DNA from: Sphingorhabdus sp. Alg239-R122
Lineage (GTDB): Bacteria; Pseudomonadota; Alphaproteobacteria; Sphingomonadales; Sphingomonadaceae
Assembly (NCBI RefSeq): GCF_900537065.1
Contig: NZ_UNRC01000001.1
Span: 248,001-312,000, forward strand
Reading direction: 5' to 3'
DNA length: 64,000 bases
The translations under genes were made by a program, and so were the position numbers. Under the pieces are notes generated by a model that was not told the DNA's origin, did not search any database, and was given only the letters and a program-made list of their open reading frames with translations. Numbering within the stretch: position 1 is the stretch's first letter; every line of letters starts with the position of its first letter. Shown piece after piece: positions 51,827 through 60,245 of this stretch.

Positions 51827-53088
51827 TTGATTTCCCTTTCCCGAATGGCTTGTTCACTCTGCTCACGAAGATGCCAGGGCAGCTCCTCAAACACATCTTC
51901 GAACATGGTTTCAAATGGCTGATGCAGTCCATGGCCCAAAATACCGTTTTTCTCGGCTTGTTTGGTTGCAGCCTTTACCTCATTTGCCAACTCTTCGTCC
52001 ATCGCAACATGACGTTCTTCATCCCAGATACCCAGACCAATCATATGTCTCTTCAGGCGCTCGATCGGATCACCCAAAGGCCATTCTACGGCCTCATCGG
52101 CACTGCGATAGGCGGAAGGATCGTCAGACGTGCTGTGGCCCTCTGCCCGATAGGTGAAATGCTCAATCAACGTCGGTCCCTGATTGGTCCGCGCCCGGTG
52201 CGCCGCCCATTGGGTGGCCGCATACACGGCCAGCGCATCATTACCGTCCACGCGGAGACCTGCCATACCATAGCCAATCGCACGTGCAGCAAAAGTGGTA
52301 CGCTCTGCGCCTGCAAAGCCGGAAAATGACGAGATTGCCCATTGGTTGTTCACGACATTGAAGATGCACGGCGCATTGTAGACAGTGCCGAAAGTCATCG
52401 CCGCATGGAAATCGCTTTCCGCGGTTGACCCTTCACCGCACCATACCGCGGCAATCCGGCTATCACCTTTGATCGCGCTCGCCATCGCCCAGCCCACAGC
52501 CTGTGGGTACTGAGTGGCAAGATTGCCTGAAATCGTAAAGAAATTCAGCCGCCGCGAACAATACATGATCGGCAACTGGCGACCTTTCAGCTTGTCGCCC
52601 TTGTTGGAATAAATCTGGTTGACCATCTCAACCAGTGGGTAACCACGCGAAATCAAAATACCTTGCTGCCGATAACTGGGAAAAACCATATCCTCACTAT
52701 CAAGCGCCATGGCTGGTGCAATCGAGGTGGCTTCTTCACCACGGCATTTCATGTAGAAACTGGTCTTGCCCTGACGTTGCGCACGGTAAAGCCGTTCGTC
52801 AAACGCTCGTGTCAAAGCCATATCACGCAGCATTTTCAAAAGCTGTTTTTCGGAAAGCTTCGGATCCCATGGTCCGACTGCCTCCCCACCTTCGTTCAGT
52901 ACGCGCACCAGATCATAGCTGAGATTTGTCATGTCTTTCGGATCAGCATTTTCCGCCGGTCGCGGCTGTTTGCCCGCTTCCGGTATCACTACATCGGAAA
53001 AGTCGACCGGGTCGCCCGGGCGGGAACGTGGTTCCGGCACATGCAGCGACAGGGGCGGCAAGTTTGATTTGGCGGATTCGCCTGACAT
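51814..53088 (-). CDS. bkdA1: Branched-chain 2-oxoacid dehydrogenase E1, alpha subunit
   Basis: TPP-dependent alpha subunit, 424 residues. The TPP motif GEGSTAESDFHAAMTFG is at about 220-236, and the phosphorylation-loop-like region YRAEGHSTSDDPSAYR is characteristic of the branched-chain rather than pyruvate enzyme. The N-terminal 60-residue extension is Pro-rich. It is the first gene of the E1a-E1b-E2 operon; the E3 gene is not in the window. Confidence 0.94.
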   Translation of the reverse strand: MSGESAKSNLPPLSLHVPEPRSRPGDPVDFSDVVIPEAGKQPRPAENADPKDMTNLSYDLVRVLNEGGEAVGPWDPKLSEKQLLKMLRDMALTRAFDERLYRAQRQGKTSFYMKCRGEEATSIAPAMALDSEDMVFPSYRQQGILISRGYPLVEMVNQIYSNKGDKLKGRQLPIMYCSRRLNFFTISGNLATQYPQAVGWAMASAIKGDSRIAAVWCGEGSTAESDFHAAMTFGTVYNAPCIFNVVNNQWAISSFSGFAGAERTTFAARAIGYGMAGLRVDGNDALAVYAATQWAAHRARTNQGPTLIEHFTYRAEGHSTSDDPSAYRSADEAVEWPLGDPIERLKRHMIGLGIWDEERHVAMDEELANEVKAATKQAEKNGILGHGLHQPFETMFEDVFEELPWHLREQSEQAIREREIKWPE

Positions 53089-53242
53089 ACGCTCTCCCTA
53101 ACCTAAAATTACTACGCCATGTCCGTGGCTATAGCTGATTTGCGCAGGTTTCTGGAGTCCTGCGCCACTTATCATAAATTACGCTATGGCGTTATTTTAT
53201 TACAATTGCCATCAAAGCGCAAGTTTGCACTGCGCGAAAAAG

Positions 53243-54211
53243 TTAAACAGCGACCGGTGCGGATATATGCTTTTGCGGCGCGTAATCGGTGACTTCAAAA
53301 TCTTCGATGGTATAGTCAAATATACTGGGTGGTTTGCGTAATATATCAAGCTTGGGTGCGCCTTTCGGCTTGCGCGACAATTGCTCCTCTACCAGCTCTG
53401 CATGGTTGAGATACAGGTGTACATCGCCGCCGTTCCAGACCAACTCTCCCGGTTCCAAGTCGCACTGCTGCGCAATCATGCGGATCAGCAAAGCGGCGGA
53501 ATAAACGTTGAACGCAAATCCCAATCCCAGATCACAGGACCGCTGGTAAAGAAGGCCAGACAGCTTACCGTCGCTCACGAAAAACTGATAGGTCTTATGG
53601 CATGGAGGCAGAGCCATCTGGTCAAGTTCCGCAACATTCCAGCCTTCGAAAATATGACGGCGCGATCCCGGGTTGTTTTTAATTCCCTCAATTAACTTCG
53701 CGATTTGATTGATGCCTTTGTCGCGGCGCGTGTAGAACCCCTCCCCGGCTGGCTCATATACCGGCCAATCCACCCACTGCTTGCCGTAGACAGGGCCTAG
53801 ATCACCCCATTTTTCTGCAAAGTCAGGTTCATCAATTATACGTTGCTCAAAAACATCGCGGTCAACATCCTCGCCAGTCTCTCGGCAATAACTGTCCAAT
53901 GGCCAATCGGTCCATATATGCACACCCTGCTTCACAAGTTCACGAATATTGGTGTCGCCGGTCAGGAACCAGAGCATTTCACGCGTGGCAGTCTTCCAGT
54001 AGACGCGCTTGGTGGTAAGAAGCGGGATCTGGTTGTCTTCGAGCGAGAAGCGCATCGATGCACCAAAAACCGCCCGTGTCCCCACTCCTGTACGGTCCAC
54101 ACGCTTGGCTCCTTGCGTCCAGATATGGCGCATAAGGTCCAGATATTGCTGCTCATAATGGCTAGCTGTTTCAGTTCGGTTGCGTGTATCAGAATCGATA
54201 GTCATGTTCAT
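53243..54211 (-). CDS. thyA: Thymidylate synthase
   Basis: Methylates dUMP to dTMP with methylene-THF. The 322-residue protein has the active-site Cys204 in MALPPCHKTYQ, the RTGVGT and RRHIFEGWN (dUMP-phosphate Arg) motifs and SCDLGLGFAFNVY. It is longer than the 264-residue E. coli enzyme owing to an N-terminal extension and an insertion near 105-170, a known longer subclass. It is the last conserved housekeeping gene before the accessory region on the right. Confidence 0.96.
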   Translation of the reverse strand: MNMTIDSDTRNRTETASHYEQQYLDLMRHIWTQGAKRVDRTGVGTRAVFGASMRFSLEDNQIPLLTTKRVYWKTATREMLWFLTGDTNIRELVKQGVHIWTDWPLDSYCRETGEDVDRDVFEQRIIDEPDFAEKWGDLGPVYGKQWVDWPVYEPAGEGFYTRRDKGINQIAKLIEGIKNNPGSRRHIFEGWNVAELDQMALPPCHKTYQFFVSDGKLSGLLYQRSCDLGLGFAFNVYSAALLIRMIAQQCDLEPGELVWNGGDVHLYLNHAELVEEQLSRKPKGAPKLDILRKPPSIFDYTIEDFEVTDYAPQKHISAPVAV

Positions 54212-54301
54212 AGCCTCAGACAGTAGGTCGGCAGGCTTTGACAGCCAAGATAAAAGTTGAAAGTAACCTGCTCTCCGATATTTTTGCGGCCTTGGAAAAA
54301 A

Positions 54302-54376
54302 CGGGTCCTGGTTCAGCCCGTTAGAGCGCAGTCTTCAGGAGGCGGGCCGGAAGTTAGAATCCTCTCTTCTCGACCA
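54302..54376 (+). pseudogene. Degenerate tRNA-Pro-like sequence
   Basis: A 75-base stretch is laid out like a tRNA: GTTC-AGCCCGTTA-GAGC (D-arm), CAGTC-TTCAGGA-GGCGG (anticodon arm), GCCGGAAGTTAGAATCC (variable/T-arm) and a CTTCTCG-A-CCA end. It resembles alphaproteobacterial tRNA-Pro genes with loop TTCGGGA, but the loop has an A for G change. Only 4 of 7 acceptor pairs form (one a G-T), the T-loop has lost the conserved TTCG, and the anticodon stem has a mismatch, so it should not be functional. It fills most of the 302-base gap between thyA and the tail-collar genes; the rest of the gap shows nothing but a ribosome-binding site (AGGGAG) for the next gene. Integrating elements often leave such 3' tRNA copies at their edges. 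Confidence 0.55.
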
Positions 54377-54513
54377 ATCGGTTGCATGATCAGATATTGC
54401 AGATCGGTGCCGCCGACACTCACAATATTCTCCCTCAACCTTGTTAAATATTGTAAAATAATGTAACTGAACATCCTTGCAGCACGTAGCTGCGCACAAC
54501 AGGGAGCCAGTTC

Positions 54514-55122
54514 ATGTCTATCAAATATTTACTTGCGTCATCCGCAATTATTTCCGCCAGTCTTTGCACGACCGCACCTGCATATGCAGGTACAGATGCA
54601 TATATCGGTGAAATTACACCCGTCGGCTTTACATTCTGCCCGCGCGCAACAACTGATGCCAATGGGCAACTTCTTGCCATTAGCCAAAACACAGCTTTGT
54701 TCTCGCTTTATGGCACAACATATGGCGGTGATGGCCGTACTACATTTGCTCTCCCCGATTTAAGGGGTCGTGCGCCCATTCATACCGGGACTGGACCCGG
54801 TCTTTCCCCGCGAACGCTTGGTTCCAGGAGCGGCACCGAAACCAACACCATGACGGTTACGCAGATGCCTTCGCATAATCACCAAGGCGGTATCCAGACT
54901 ACCAATCAGGCCGCAAACAGCAAAAATGCGAAAAGTGACGCGTTTGGCATCGCCCAGGAAAACACCTATGTGGATGGCGCGACGCCATCAGGTAATTTCA
55001 TGAATGCGAGCACGTTCCTGATTGGAAATACAGGCGGCGGACAGGCGCAGAATAATATGCAGCCATTCCTGACAATCCGCTACTGTGTTGTTTTACAGGG
55101 TATTTTCCCATCACGTAACTGA
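54514..55122 (+). CDS. Secreted phage tail-collar domain protein, copy 1
   Basis: The 202-residue protein has a Sec signal peptide (ending PAYA before GTDAYIGE) and a tail-collar domain: GFTFCPRATTDANGQLL, ALFSLYGTTYGGDGRTTFALPDLRGR and QMPSHNH. This domain occurs in phage tail fibres and in free-standing bacterial proteins such as the microcystin-dependent protein family. Two Cys frame the domain. Unlike phage proteins it carries an export signal and has no phage neighbours. It forms a tandem pair with the next gene. Function unknown. Confidence 0.82.
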   Translation: MSIKYLLASSAIISASLCTTAPAYAGTDAYIGEITPVGFTFCPRATTDANGQLLAISQNTALFSLYGTTYGGDGRTTFALPDLRGRAPIHTGTGPGLSPRTLGSRSGTETNTMTVTQMPSHNHQGGIQTTNQAANSKNAKSDAFGIAQENTYVDGATPSGNFMNASTFLIGNTGGGQAQNNMQPFLTIRYCVVLQGIFPSRN

Positions 55123-55144
55123 TGAAGACCGAAAGGACATCAAT

Positions 55145-55753
55145 ATGTCTATCAAATATTTTGTAGCGTCAGCAGCTATCATCACATCGGGTTTATCAAT
55201 TGCTGTACCCGCACAGGCCGGCACCAATCCGTATCTGGGTGAAATCACCATTGTCGGCTTTACTTTCTGTCCGCGTGGAACATCGGCCGCGGACGGAACC
55301 CTTCTTCCAATTAACAGCAACCAGGCGCTCTTTTCACTTTATGGCACAACATATGGCGGTGACGGTCGCACAACATTCGCTTTGCCGGATTTGCGTGGAC
55401 GGATTCCCATTCATGTTGGCCAGGGACCTGGCCTCACCAACCGTACGCAGGGATCCAGAAGCGGCACCGAAACGAACACCATGACGGTTGCGCAGATGCC
55501 TTCACACAATCACCAGGGCGGTATCCAGACGACCAACCAGGCCGCCGGCAGCAAGAATGCGAAAAGTGACGCGTTTGGCATCGCCCAGGAAAACACCTAT
55601 GTGAATGGCGTGGCGCCATCAGGCAATTTCATGCATGCTTCGACATTCCTGATCGGGAATACGGGCGGCGGACAGGCGCAAAATAATATGCAGCCATTCC
55701 TGACACTCCGTTATTGTGTGAATACACAGGGCACTTTCCCATCACGTAACTGA
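55145..55753 (+). CDS. Secreted phage tail-collar domain protein, copy 2
   Basis: A second 202-residue protein, colinear with copy 1 over its whole length and nearly identical through large parts (for example FSLYGTTYGGDGRTTFALPD and the NAKSDAFGIAQENTYV segment). The signal peptide is more diverged (VPAQA before GTNPYLGE). The ATG at 55145 follows a GAAAGGA ribosome-binding site 22 bases after the stop of copy 1. Near-identical DNA blocks in the 3' halves point to recent duplication or gene conversion. Confidence 0.82.
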   Translation: MSIKYFVASAAIITSGLSIAVPAQAGTNPYLGEITIVGFTFCPRGTSAADGTLLPINSNQALFSLYGTTYGGDGRTTFALPDLRGRIPIHVGQGPGLTNRTQGSRSGTETNTMTVAQMPSHNHQGGIQTTNQAAGSKNAKSDAFGIAQENTYVNGVAPSGNFMHASTFLIGNTGGGQAQNNMQPFLTLRYCVNTQGTFPSRN

Positions 55754-55777
55754 GTAGAACAAGGCGCTGATAGCCAT

Positions 55778-56065
55778 TTACGCAATGGTTATCAGCGCCC
55801 TTTCCTTCAGATTATGAAGCAGGTCTACCAAGTCCTGCCGACATTTTTCCTGTGATACATCATATTCGCGCAAAGTGGCGGTCACCAGTTCGTCAAAATG
55901 GTCGTGACTGTCCAGCAATTCCCATATTCTTTTGCCTGTATCGCTCAGGCTGAAAAAACGCCCGTCATCAAGGTGCATTAGAACCACCTCCCCATCGACA
56001 GTTGTTTCGACAAAATTCTCATTTTTTCTGATGCTGCTATCGCTCTTTATTTCACTCATTTCCAT
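55778..56065 (-). CDS. PqqD-like RiPP leader-binding protein (lasso B1 type)
   Basis: A 95-residue protein with the PqqD fold signature VVLMHLDDGRFFSLSDTGKRIWELLD followed by a helical HFDELVTATLREYDVSQEKC part. Free-standing PqqD-like proteins (RRE, or B1 in lasso clusters) bind the leader of RiPP precursor peptides and present it to the modifying enzymes. It is the last gene of the cyclase-kinase-sulfotransferase run, 22 bases after the sulfotransferase gene. The usual partner B2 (a transglutaminase-like leader peptidase) is not adjacent. Confidence 0.85.
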   Translation of the reverse strand: MEMSEIKSDSSIRKNENFVETTVDGEVVLMHLDDGRFFSLSDTGKRIWELLDSHDHFDELVTATLREYDVSQEKCRQDLVDLLHNLKERALITIA

Positions 56066-56087
56066 CCCCCGGTTCTACGTAGTTGCA

Positions 56088-56978
56088 TCATTTCGCATAA
56101 CCTAATTTACGCATAAGCTCATGATTAACATTGTATATTTCATTCTGCAGTTCACTTGATAATTGCTCCCGTCCTTCACCGGCGCGCCCGGATCGGAAAA
56201 ATCTTTCTGCCTTTTGCGGCCGTTCCTGAAACCCTATTCTCGCTTCTTTTTCCCGCAATTTGTCGAAATGTGATTCAGCCACGGCGTGCGCCACGCGCTC
56301 TGCCATATCATCGCTTTCCAATTGCAGGAATTTTGCCATTTGCATGACGCAGGCTTCGGTATCTTCCAACATGTCTTCATAACGGATCGTCAGGACAGGA
56401 ATTTCGGTCTGTTGATGCCAGCTTTTATAGTGTCCGGCCCATCCAAAGGTCTTTTGCCGGAGTTGTGAACGCGGCCCGCCCGCCATGATATGATCGGCAC
56501 AATTCAGCTGCGCCACCGTTTTTGCAAAATCCTGATGCCCCTGATGAAAGGCATAGGAAACCGCAACATCAAGTGGGTTGCGAACCAGGTAAATTACGCC
56601 ATAGGAGCAATCCGCCGGAAAAATTGGATTACCCTGTGCATTTTCATGATACGCGTCATGAACCTTCACATAGAGCCGCTCGCTGGAATCTTTTGCGATA
56701 CTGCGGTAGGTCGCGGGCCGTAATATGTCGATTTCATCATCCGTCATGTCCGAAGATGGCAGGCCGGTCAGGTTATCGAACCGCACCCTATTACTCGAAA
56801 TAGAACCATTTAACTGTACATAATCAAGTTCGGAATCCGAAGGTTTTTCACCGACAAGGTGTGATAGCAAAATGCGGGTCCAGGTATTCCCGGATTTGGG
56901 AAACGAGGCGAGCCAGCAAATCTTGCGTATCGCATTTTGTGAGCCGCCGGCTTCAGTTTTCATCGAACTAGCCGGCAT
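56088..56978 (-). CDS. Sulfotransferase (PAPS-dependent)
   Basis: Transfers sulfate from PAPS to a hydroxyl or amine. The N-terminal phosphosulfate loop ASFPKSGNTW and the 3'-phosphate-binding stretch YLVRNPLDVAVSYAFHQG are both clear, as is the late GxxG-like RSGRAGEGRE region. It has the size of cytosolic-type sulfotransferases (about 300 residues). Start codons at 57014, 56999, 56978 and 56963 are possible; 56978 has AGG at suitable spacing, and any of the first three overlaps the kinase gene. Placed between the kinase and PqqD-like genes, it probably modifies the RiPP, most simply a Ser/Thr hydroxyl of the peptide. Confidence 0.85.
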   Translation of the reverse strand: MPASSMKTEAGGSQNAIRKICWLASFPKSGNTWTRILLSHLVGEKPSDSELDYVQLNGSISSNRVRFDNLTGLPSSDMTDDEIDILRPATYRSIAKDSSERLYVKVHDAYHENAQGNPIFPADCSYGVIYLVRNPLDVAVSYAFHQGHQDFAKTVAQLNCADHIMAGGPRSQLRQKTFGWAGHYKSWHQQTEIPVLTIRYEDMLEDTEACVMQMAKFLQLESDDMAERVAHAVAESHFDKLREKEARIGFQERPQKAERFFRSGRAGEGREQLSSELQNEIYNVNHELMRKLGYAK

Positions 56979-57912
56979 CGCTGCTGCCTGACCGGCCATC
57001 TTTACGCCAACCATCTATCCAGCTGTCAATATGGGCTGTACCCTCATCAAATACCGCCCTGTCTTTGGGCCGATCAAATATCTGCACAGATACATTGGCG
57101 ATAATACGTGCGAGTGTTTCGAAGAGTTTTTTTCTGCCCCAGATCGCTTCAGCAAAGCGTGGCCTGTACACACTTTCACGTAGGTGTTTCAGAGCCATTG
57201 CTCCAGTGACACGTTCTATTGCGAAACGTTCGTCTTTTAATCGGTCATTGCTGTTTGCAAGAATGGACAAGCTGGCCAGTTCGCCAAAACTCTGACCACC
57301 AGCATGAGCGGGTCTGGCAAAATACTTTTCAAAACCCTCCGCATCGCGAACAGCATCCATTTTTTCCGCGCCTGTAAGTTTCAGGGCATCTTTCCAGAGC
57401 TTTAGATCTTTCTGCCCGGCATAACAGCGCGTCGTCGCATCTATTTCAGCAGGATCGATGATCAGGACATCATCGGTGAAAAAATCCCGACCCCGCGCAG
57501 CAAGCGCCGCGGAAAGTGTGGATTTCCCGGCTCCAGACGGGCCTGTAAAGGCATGGACATGGCCATCTTTTATTATGGCACTGGCATGAAGAGGAAGCAA
57601 AGAGCGTTGATAGCATAACAAGCCCCATGCCGAACCCGAAAGAAACAAAGCAACATCGCGGTCAGACATGCCCCCCCTGTCATATATTACCGTATCGCCA
57701 TTACTCACAAAGAAACGTGCACCACCCGGGATGTTGAGCAGGGCCTGTGCCGGGCTGGCCATGAAAGCCACTCCGCTATGCGTGGGTTGTTCAATCTCGC
57801 CAGGCACATCCCCTTCCCGCACCATTACATCTTGCCCATGATCGACGATATATGGTTTCACCCTGGAACCCAGATCAATATCCGATCGTACCGTAAAGGG
57901 TACCTGGCGCAT
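56968..57912 (-). CDS. HPr kinase-like protein (putative lasso peptide kinase)
   Basis: A 314-residue P-loop kinase related to the catalytic domain of HPr kinase/phosphorylase. LPLHASAI precedes the Walker A GPSGAGKST (124-132), and FFTDDVL (144-150) supplies the acidic Walker-B-like pair; the N-terminal domain of true HprK is absent and replaced by another 100-residue region. Such kinases are found in lasso clusters (paeninodin type), where they phosphorylate the C-terminal Ser of the precursor. Its ATG shares one base with the stop codon of the cyclase gene (TAATG), so the two are coupled. Confidence 0.82.
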   Translation of the reverse strand: MRQVPFTVRSDIDLGSRVKPYIVDHGQDVMVREGDVPGEIEQPTHSGVAFMASPAQALLNIPGGARFFVSNGDTVIYDRGGMSDRDVALFLSGSAWGLLCYQRSLLPLHASAIIKDGHVHAFTGPSGAGKSTLSAALAARGRDFFTDDVLIIDPAEIDATTRCYAGQKDLKLWKDALKLTGAEKMDAVRDAEGFEKYFARPAHAGGQSFGELASLSILANSNDRLKDERFAIERVTGAMALKHLRESVYRPRFAEAIWGRKKLFETLARIIANVSVQIFDRPKDRAVFDEGTAHIDSWIDGWRKDGRSGSSDAG

Positions 57913-59879
57913 CAGTTTTTTCCTTCCATCCAGCGTATATACCGTGCCGTTGACACGGCGCGCATCAGGCCCGTTGTCGCCAGCAGGTAATCCGGATGAT
58001 CGCTGGCAGAAACGGGTGTTTTGTCCGGCCAGTTATCAATCAGGGCTTTGAGGCGCGGGACGTCGAACCGTCTGGACATATCGGCATCTTCCTGCATGCG
58101 TTCTATGTCCTGCCTGTATTTTGGCAAGTCGCGCGTCATCCGCATGTGCCAATCGGCGGCCTGCCGCCCACGATCGGCATGTATGATCTCGGCAGGTAAC
58201 CTGTCCTCCATCACGCGTTTGATAAGCAGCCTGTCCTTCCCGTTTTTCATAAATTGCGTATCAGGTATCGCAGCACAGAATTTGACCAGTTTTTGATCGC
58301 CGAGCGGATCGCGCGACTGGATCCCGGTAAGGGCTTGCATCGCATAATTTACCGTTTGCCCCATATCGCGCGTGCCGCCCTCACCCATGGCCTGCATCAT
58401 ACTCGGGTTATCTTTAAACCCTGCATAACTATCGTCCAGCCCAAGCTCCTTTGCCCTTTCATCGACCCGCATGTCATTGGCATATTCATGTGAGATAGCT
58501 GAATGCCCTTTCCAACCAATATGAGCCATATTGCCGCGAAGTGCCGAGATTTTACGTACGAGAGATTTGGGCAGGTTGGGTGATATCGCACGGCTGTAAA
58601 GGCCAAAAAATTGCATCCCGCGATTATCCGAACCCAGAAGTTCTCTGGATAACTGCAACAAGCGCCCCTGCCGCAATAGCTTGGCATATAAGCCGCGGCC
58701 ATTGAAACTGAGTGTCCGGTTTCCGCTGGTTCCGTTCAGAATGACATTGCGCCCTTCCTGCCTTGCAAGCTGCATGATGTTCATCACCCAGTGCAGGTTC
58801 TTGATACCGAAAGGCGGTGTTTCCGCCAGAAGGAATATTTTATCCAGGTCATGGTCAAGCGGAAGGTCGGCAGAATCAACGAAGCGCGCATCGAGCTGCG
58901 GGTATTTTTTCGCAAAGGCTTTCACTGGTGCAGACTCGTTTCCGCACCTGCGAAACCCCTGCGCCCTTCCATCCCATCCGCTGGCTGGCACAGATGTGAA
59001 GCTCACCATGCGCTCCGCCAGATCATGGTCATTCGTATCCAGGTAAGCCAGAGCCTCTGCCACGACTGATGTGGAATCCAGTCCCGAGCTCAGCGTCGCA
59101 GCCGGGGTTTTACACGCACGCATACAACTCGCGACCGCCCGCGAGAACAATTCGCGCGCCGCTTCGACATAATCCGCATCTTTCACATAATGGATTCTGG
59201 AAACACCTGAGAGGTCAAAATGGCGTGAAACACTTATGGTGTCGCGGGCTGCCACCAGCAGGTGCCCGAGCGGAAGCGATTTGATATTTTTATAGAAACT
59301 TCTCTCCGCGTCCTGATTGTTCAGGATAAGGCTGTCAGCGATCTTCTGCTCGTCAAGTTCGCGGGAAATGTCCCCCAGCGCGAATATAGCCTTTGGAGCG
59401 CTTCCCAACACCAATCTTTGGCTGCTTTCATGATAAAATAGCGGTGGAGCATTCCCATGCGAACGCACCGCATAGACTCTGCTCGCATCCGTATCGCAAA
59501 CGATAACAGCATATTCGCCGTATAAATGCTCAACAAACCGAGTTTCCCATTTCTGGAATGCCGTGTGAACCAAAGCGCTATCCGGCATTGCTTTCAGACG
59601 TGCGTTTTCAATGCCCAGTTTTGCGCCCAATTCTTCACGGTGCATCAGGAAACCCGAAAATATACACGGCCATTTCCCCGCGGCTGACACGGGTTGCACA
59701 TCATATTTATCTTCGGGTGTAAAATGCGGAGCCTGCGCCCAGCATAGGCCCAAATTGCCAAATTGCCGGGTACTCTGCTTCACTGGGCCATATAAACGCA
59801 GCGCATTGCACATTCTTTGCAGGTAATCAGCCGTCACTGATGCGCCATCACGCTGGAATATTGCCGCCAATCCGCTCAT
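57912..59879 (-). CDS. Asparagine synthetase-like lasso cyclase
   Basis: A 655-residue member of the asparagine synthetase B family. The N-terminal glutaminase-like domain starts MSGLAAIFQRDG and lacks the catalytic Cys2, as in lasso peptide cyclases of proteobacteria. The ATP-pyrophosphatase loop LSSGLDSTS is at about 263-271. Typical late elements are GTSGNRTLS, SRDPLGDQKLVKF, KDRLLIKRVMEDRLP and ADRGRQAADW. Lasso cyclases adenylate the side-chain carboxylate of an Asp/Glu in the core and let the N-terminal amine attack it. The open frame extends to a GTG at 59963 and an ATG at 59957; I chose 59879 because the conserved domain begins there, though its ribosome-binding site is poor. The precursor gene lies divergently upstream. 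Confidence 0.8.
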   Translation of the reverse strand: MSGLAAIFQRDGASVTADYLQRMCNALRLYGPVKQSTRQFGNLGLCWAQAPHFTPEDKYDVQPVSAAGKWPCIFSGFLMHREELGAKLGIENARLKAMPDSALVHTAFQKWETRFVEHLYGEYAVIVCDTDASRVYAVRSHGNAPPLFYHESSQRLVLGSAPKAIFALGDISRELDEQKIADSLILNNQDAERSFYKNIKSLPLGHLLVAARDTISVSRHFDLSGVSRIHYVKDADYVEAARELFSRAVASCMRACKTPAATLSSGLDSTSVVAEALAYLDTNDHDLAERMVSFTSVPASGWDGRAQGFRRCGNESAPVKAFAKKYPQLDARFVDSADLPLDHDLDKIFLLAETPPFGIKNLHWVMNIMQLARQEGRNVILNGTSGNRTLSFNGRGLYAKLLRQGRLLQLSRELLGSDNRGMQFFGLYSRAISPNLPKSLVRKISALRGNMAHIGWKGHSAISHEYANDMRVDERAKELGLDDSYAGFKDNPSMMQAMGEGGTRDMGQTVNYAMQALTGIQSRDPLGDQKLVKFCAAIPDTQFMKNGKDRLLIKRVMEDRLPAEIIHADRGRQAADWHMRMTRDLPKYRQDIERMQEDADMSRRFDVPRLKALIDNWPDKTPVSASDHPDYLLATTGLMRAVSTARYIRWMEGKN

Positions 59880-60041
59880 AGATAATGCATACAAATATTG
59901 CACGGTTTTACAATGCGCAAATGCATGTAGCTCCCAGAAAACAGGAGTTTGTACCATACTCACTTCAGTTGAAGCTGATAGCAGTTTACAAATGTAAAAT
60001 TCTGTCCTAGTTTATGGTATTTACAACATGGGGTGCATGAT

Positions 60042-60176
60042 ATGGATAAGAAAGAAAAACGTGTAGAGGCCAGGGCATGGAAAAAGCCTGAAGTCGTGGA
60101 CGTCGATGCCTCACCAAGCGATGTAAAGAGTGCAGTTGGGCCAAGCGCTGACTTTACTGGCGGCACAACCAGTTGA
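60042..60176 (+). CDS. Putative lasso peptide precursor (44 residues)
   Basis: A 44-codon gene whose product is highly charged at first (MDKKEKRVEARAW), contains a leader motif W13-x2-P16-x-V18, and ends in a small-residue tail. In lasso leaders the Y-x2-P-x-L motif recognised by B1 has its Pro at -14; applying that spacing puts the cut after Lys29 and gives the core SAVGPSADFTGGTTS. Core residue 8 is Asp, exactly where an 8-member macrolactam with Ser1 would close; position -2 is Val28, near-isosteric with the usual Thr. The last residue is Ser, the target type of lasso kinases. It sits in a divergent position to the cyclase gene and is followed by a strong hairpin. A GTG three codons upstream is an alternative start. 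Confidence 0.65.
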   Translation: MDKKEKRVEARAWKKPEVVDVDASPSDVKSAVGPSADFTGGTTS

Positions 60177-60245
60177 TGAAGTCGTGATTTTGGCGTTGAT
60201 ATGTAAGTATCTTCGCGAAAATTGACATCTGTTCACACGCATAAT

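Noticed and set aside
54514-55753. Reading the tail-collar genes as a prophage remnant
   Set aside because: Both proteins have Sec signal peptides and stand alone with no capsid, tail or lysis genes, so they are more likely exported bacterial proteins.
60042-60176. Alternative precursor cores beginning at Ala31 (7-residue ring) or Lys29 (9-residue ring)
   Set aside because: Both are possible by ring size, but only a start at Ser30 agrees with the canonical -14 spacing of the leader Pro; kept as second choices.
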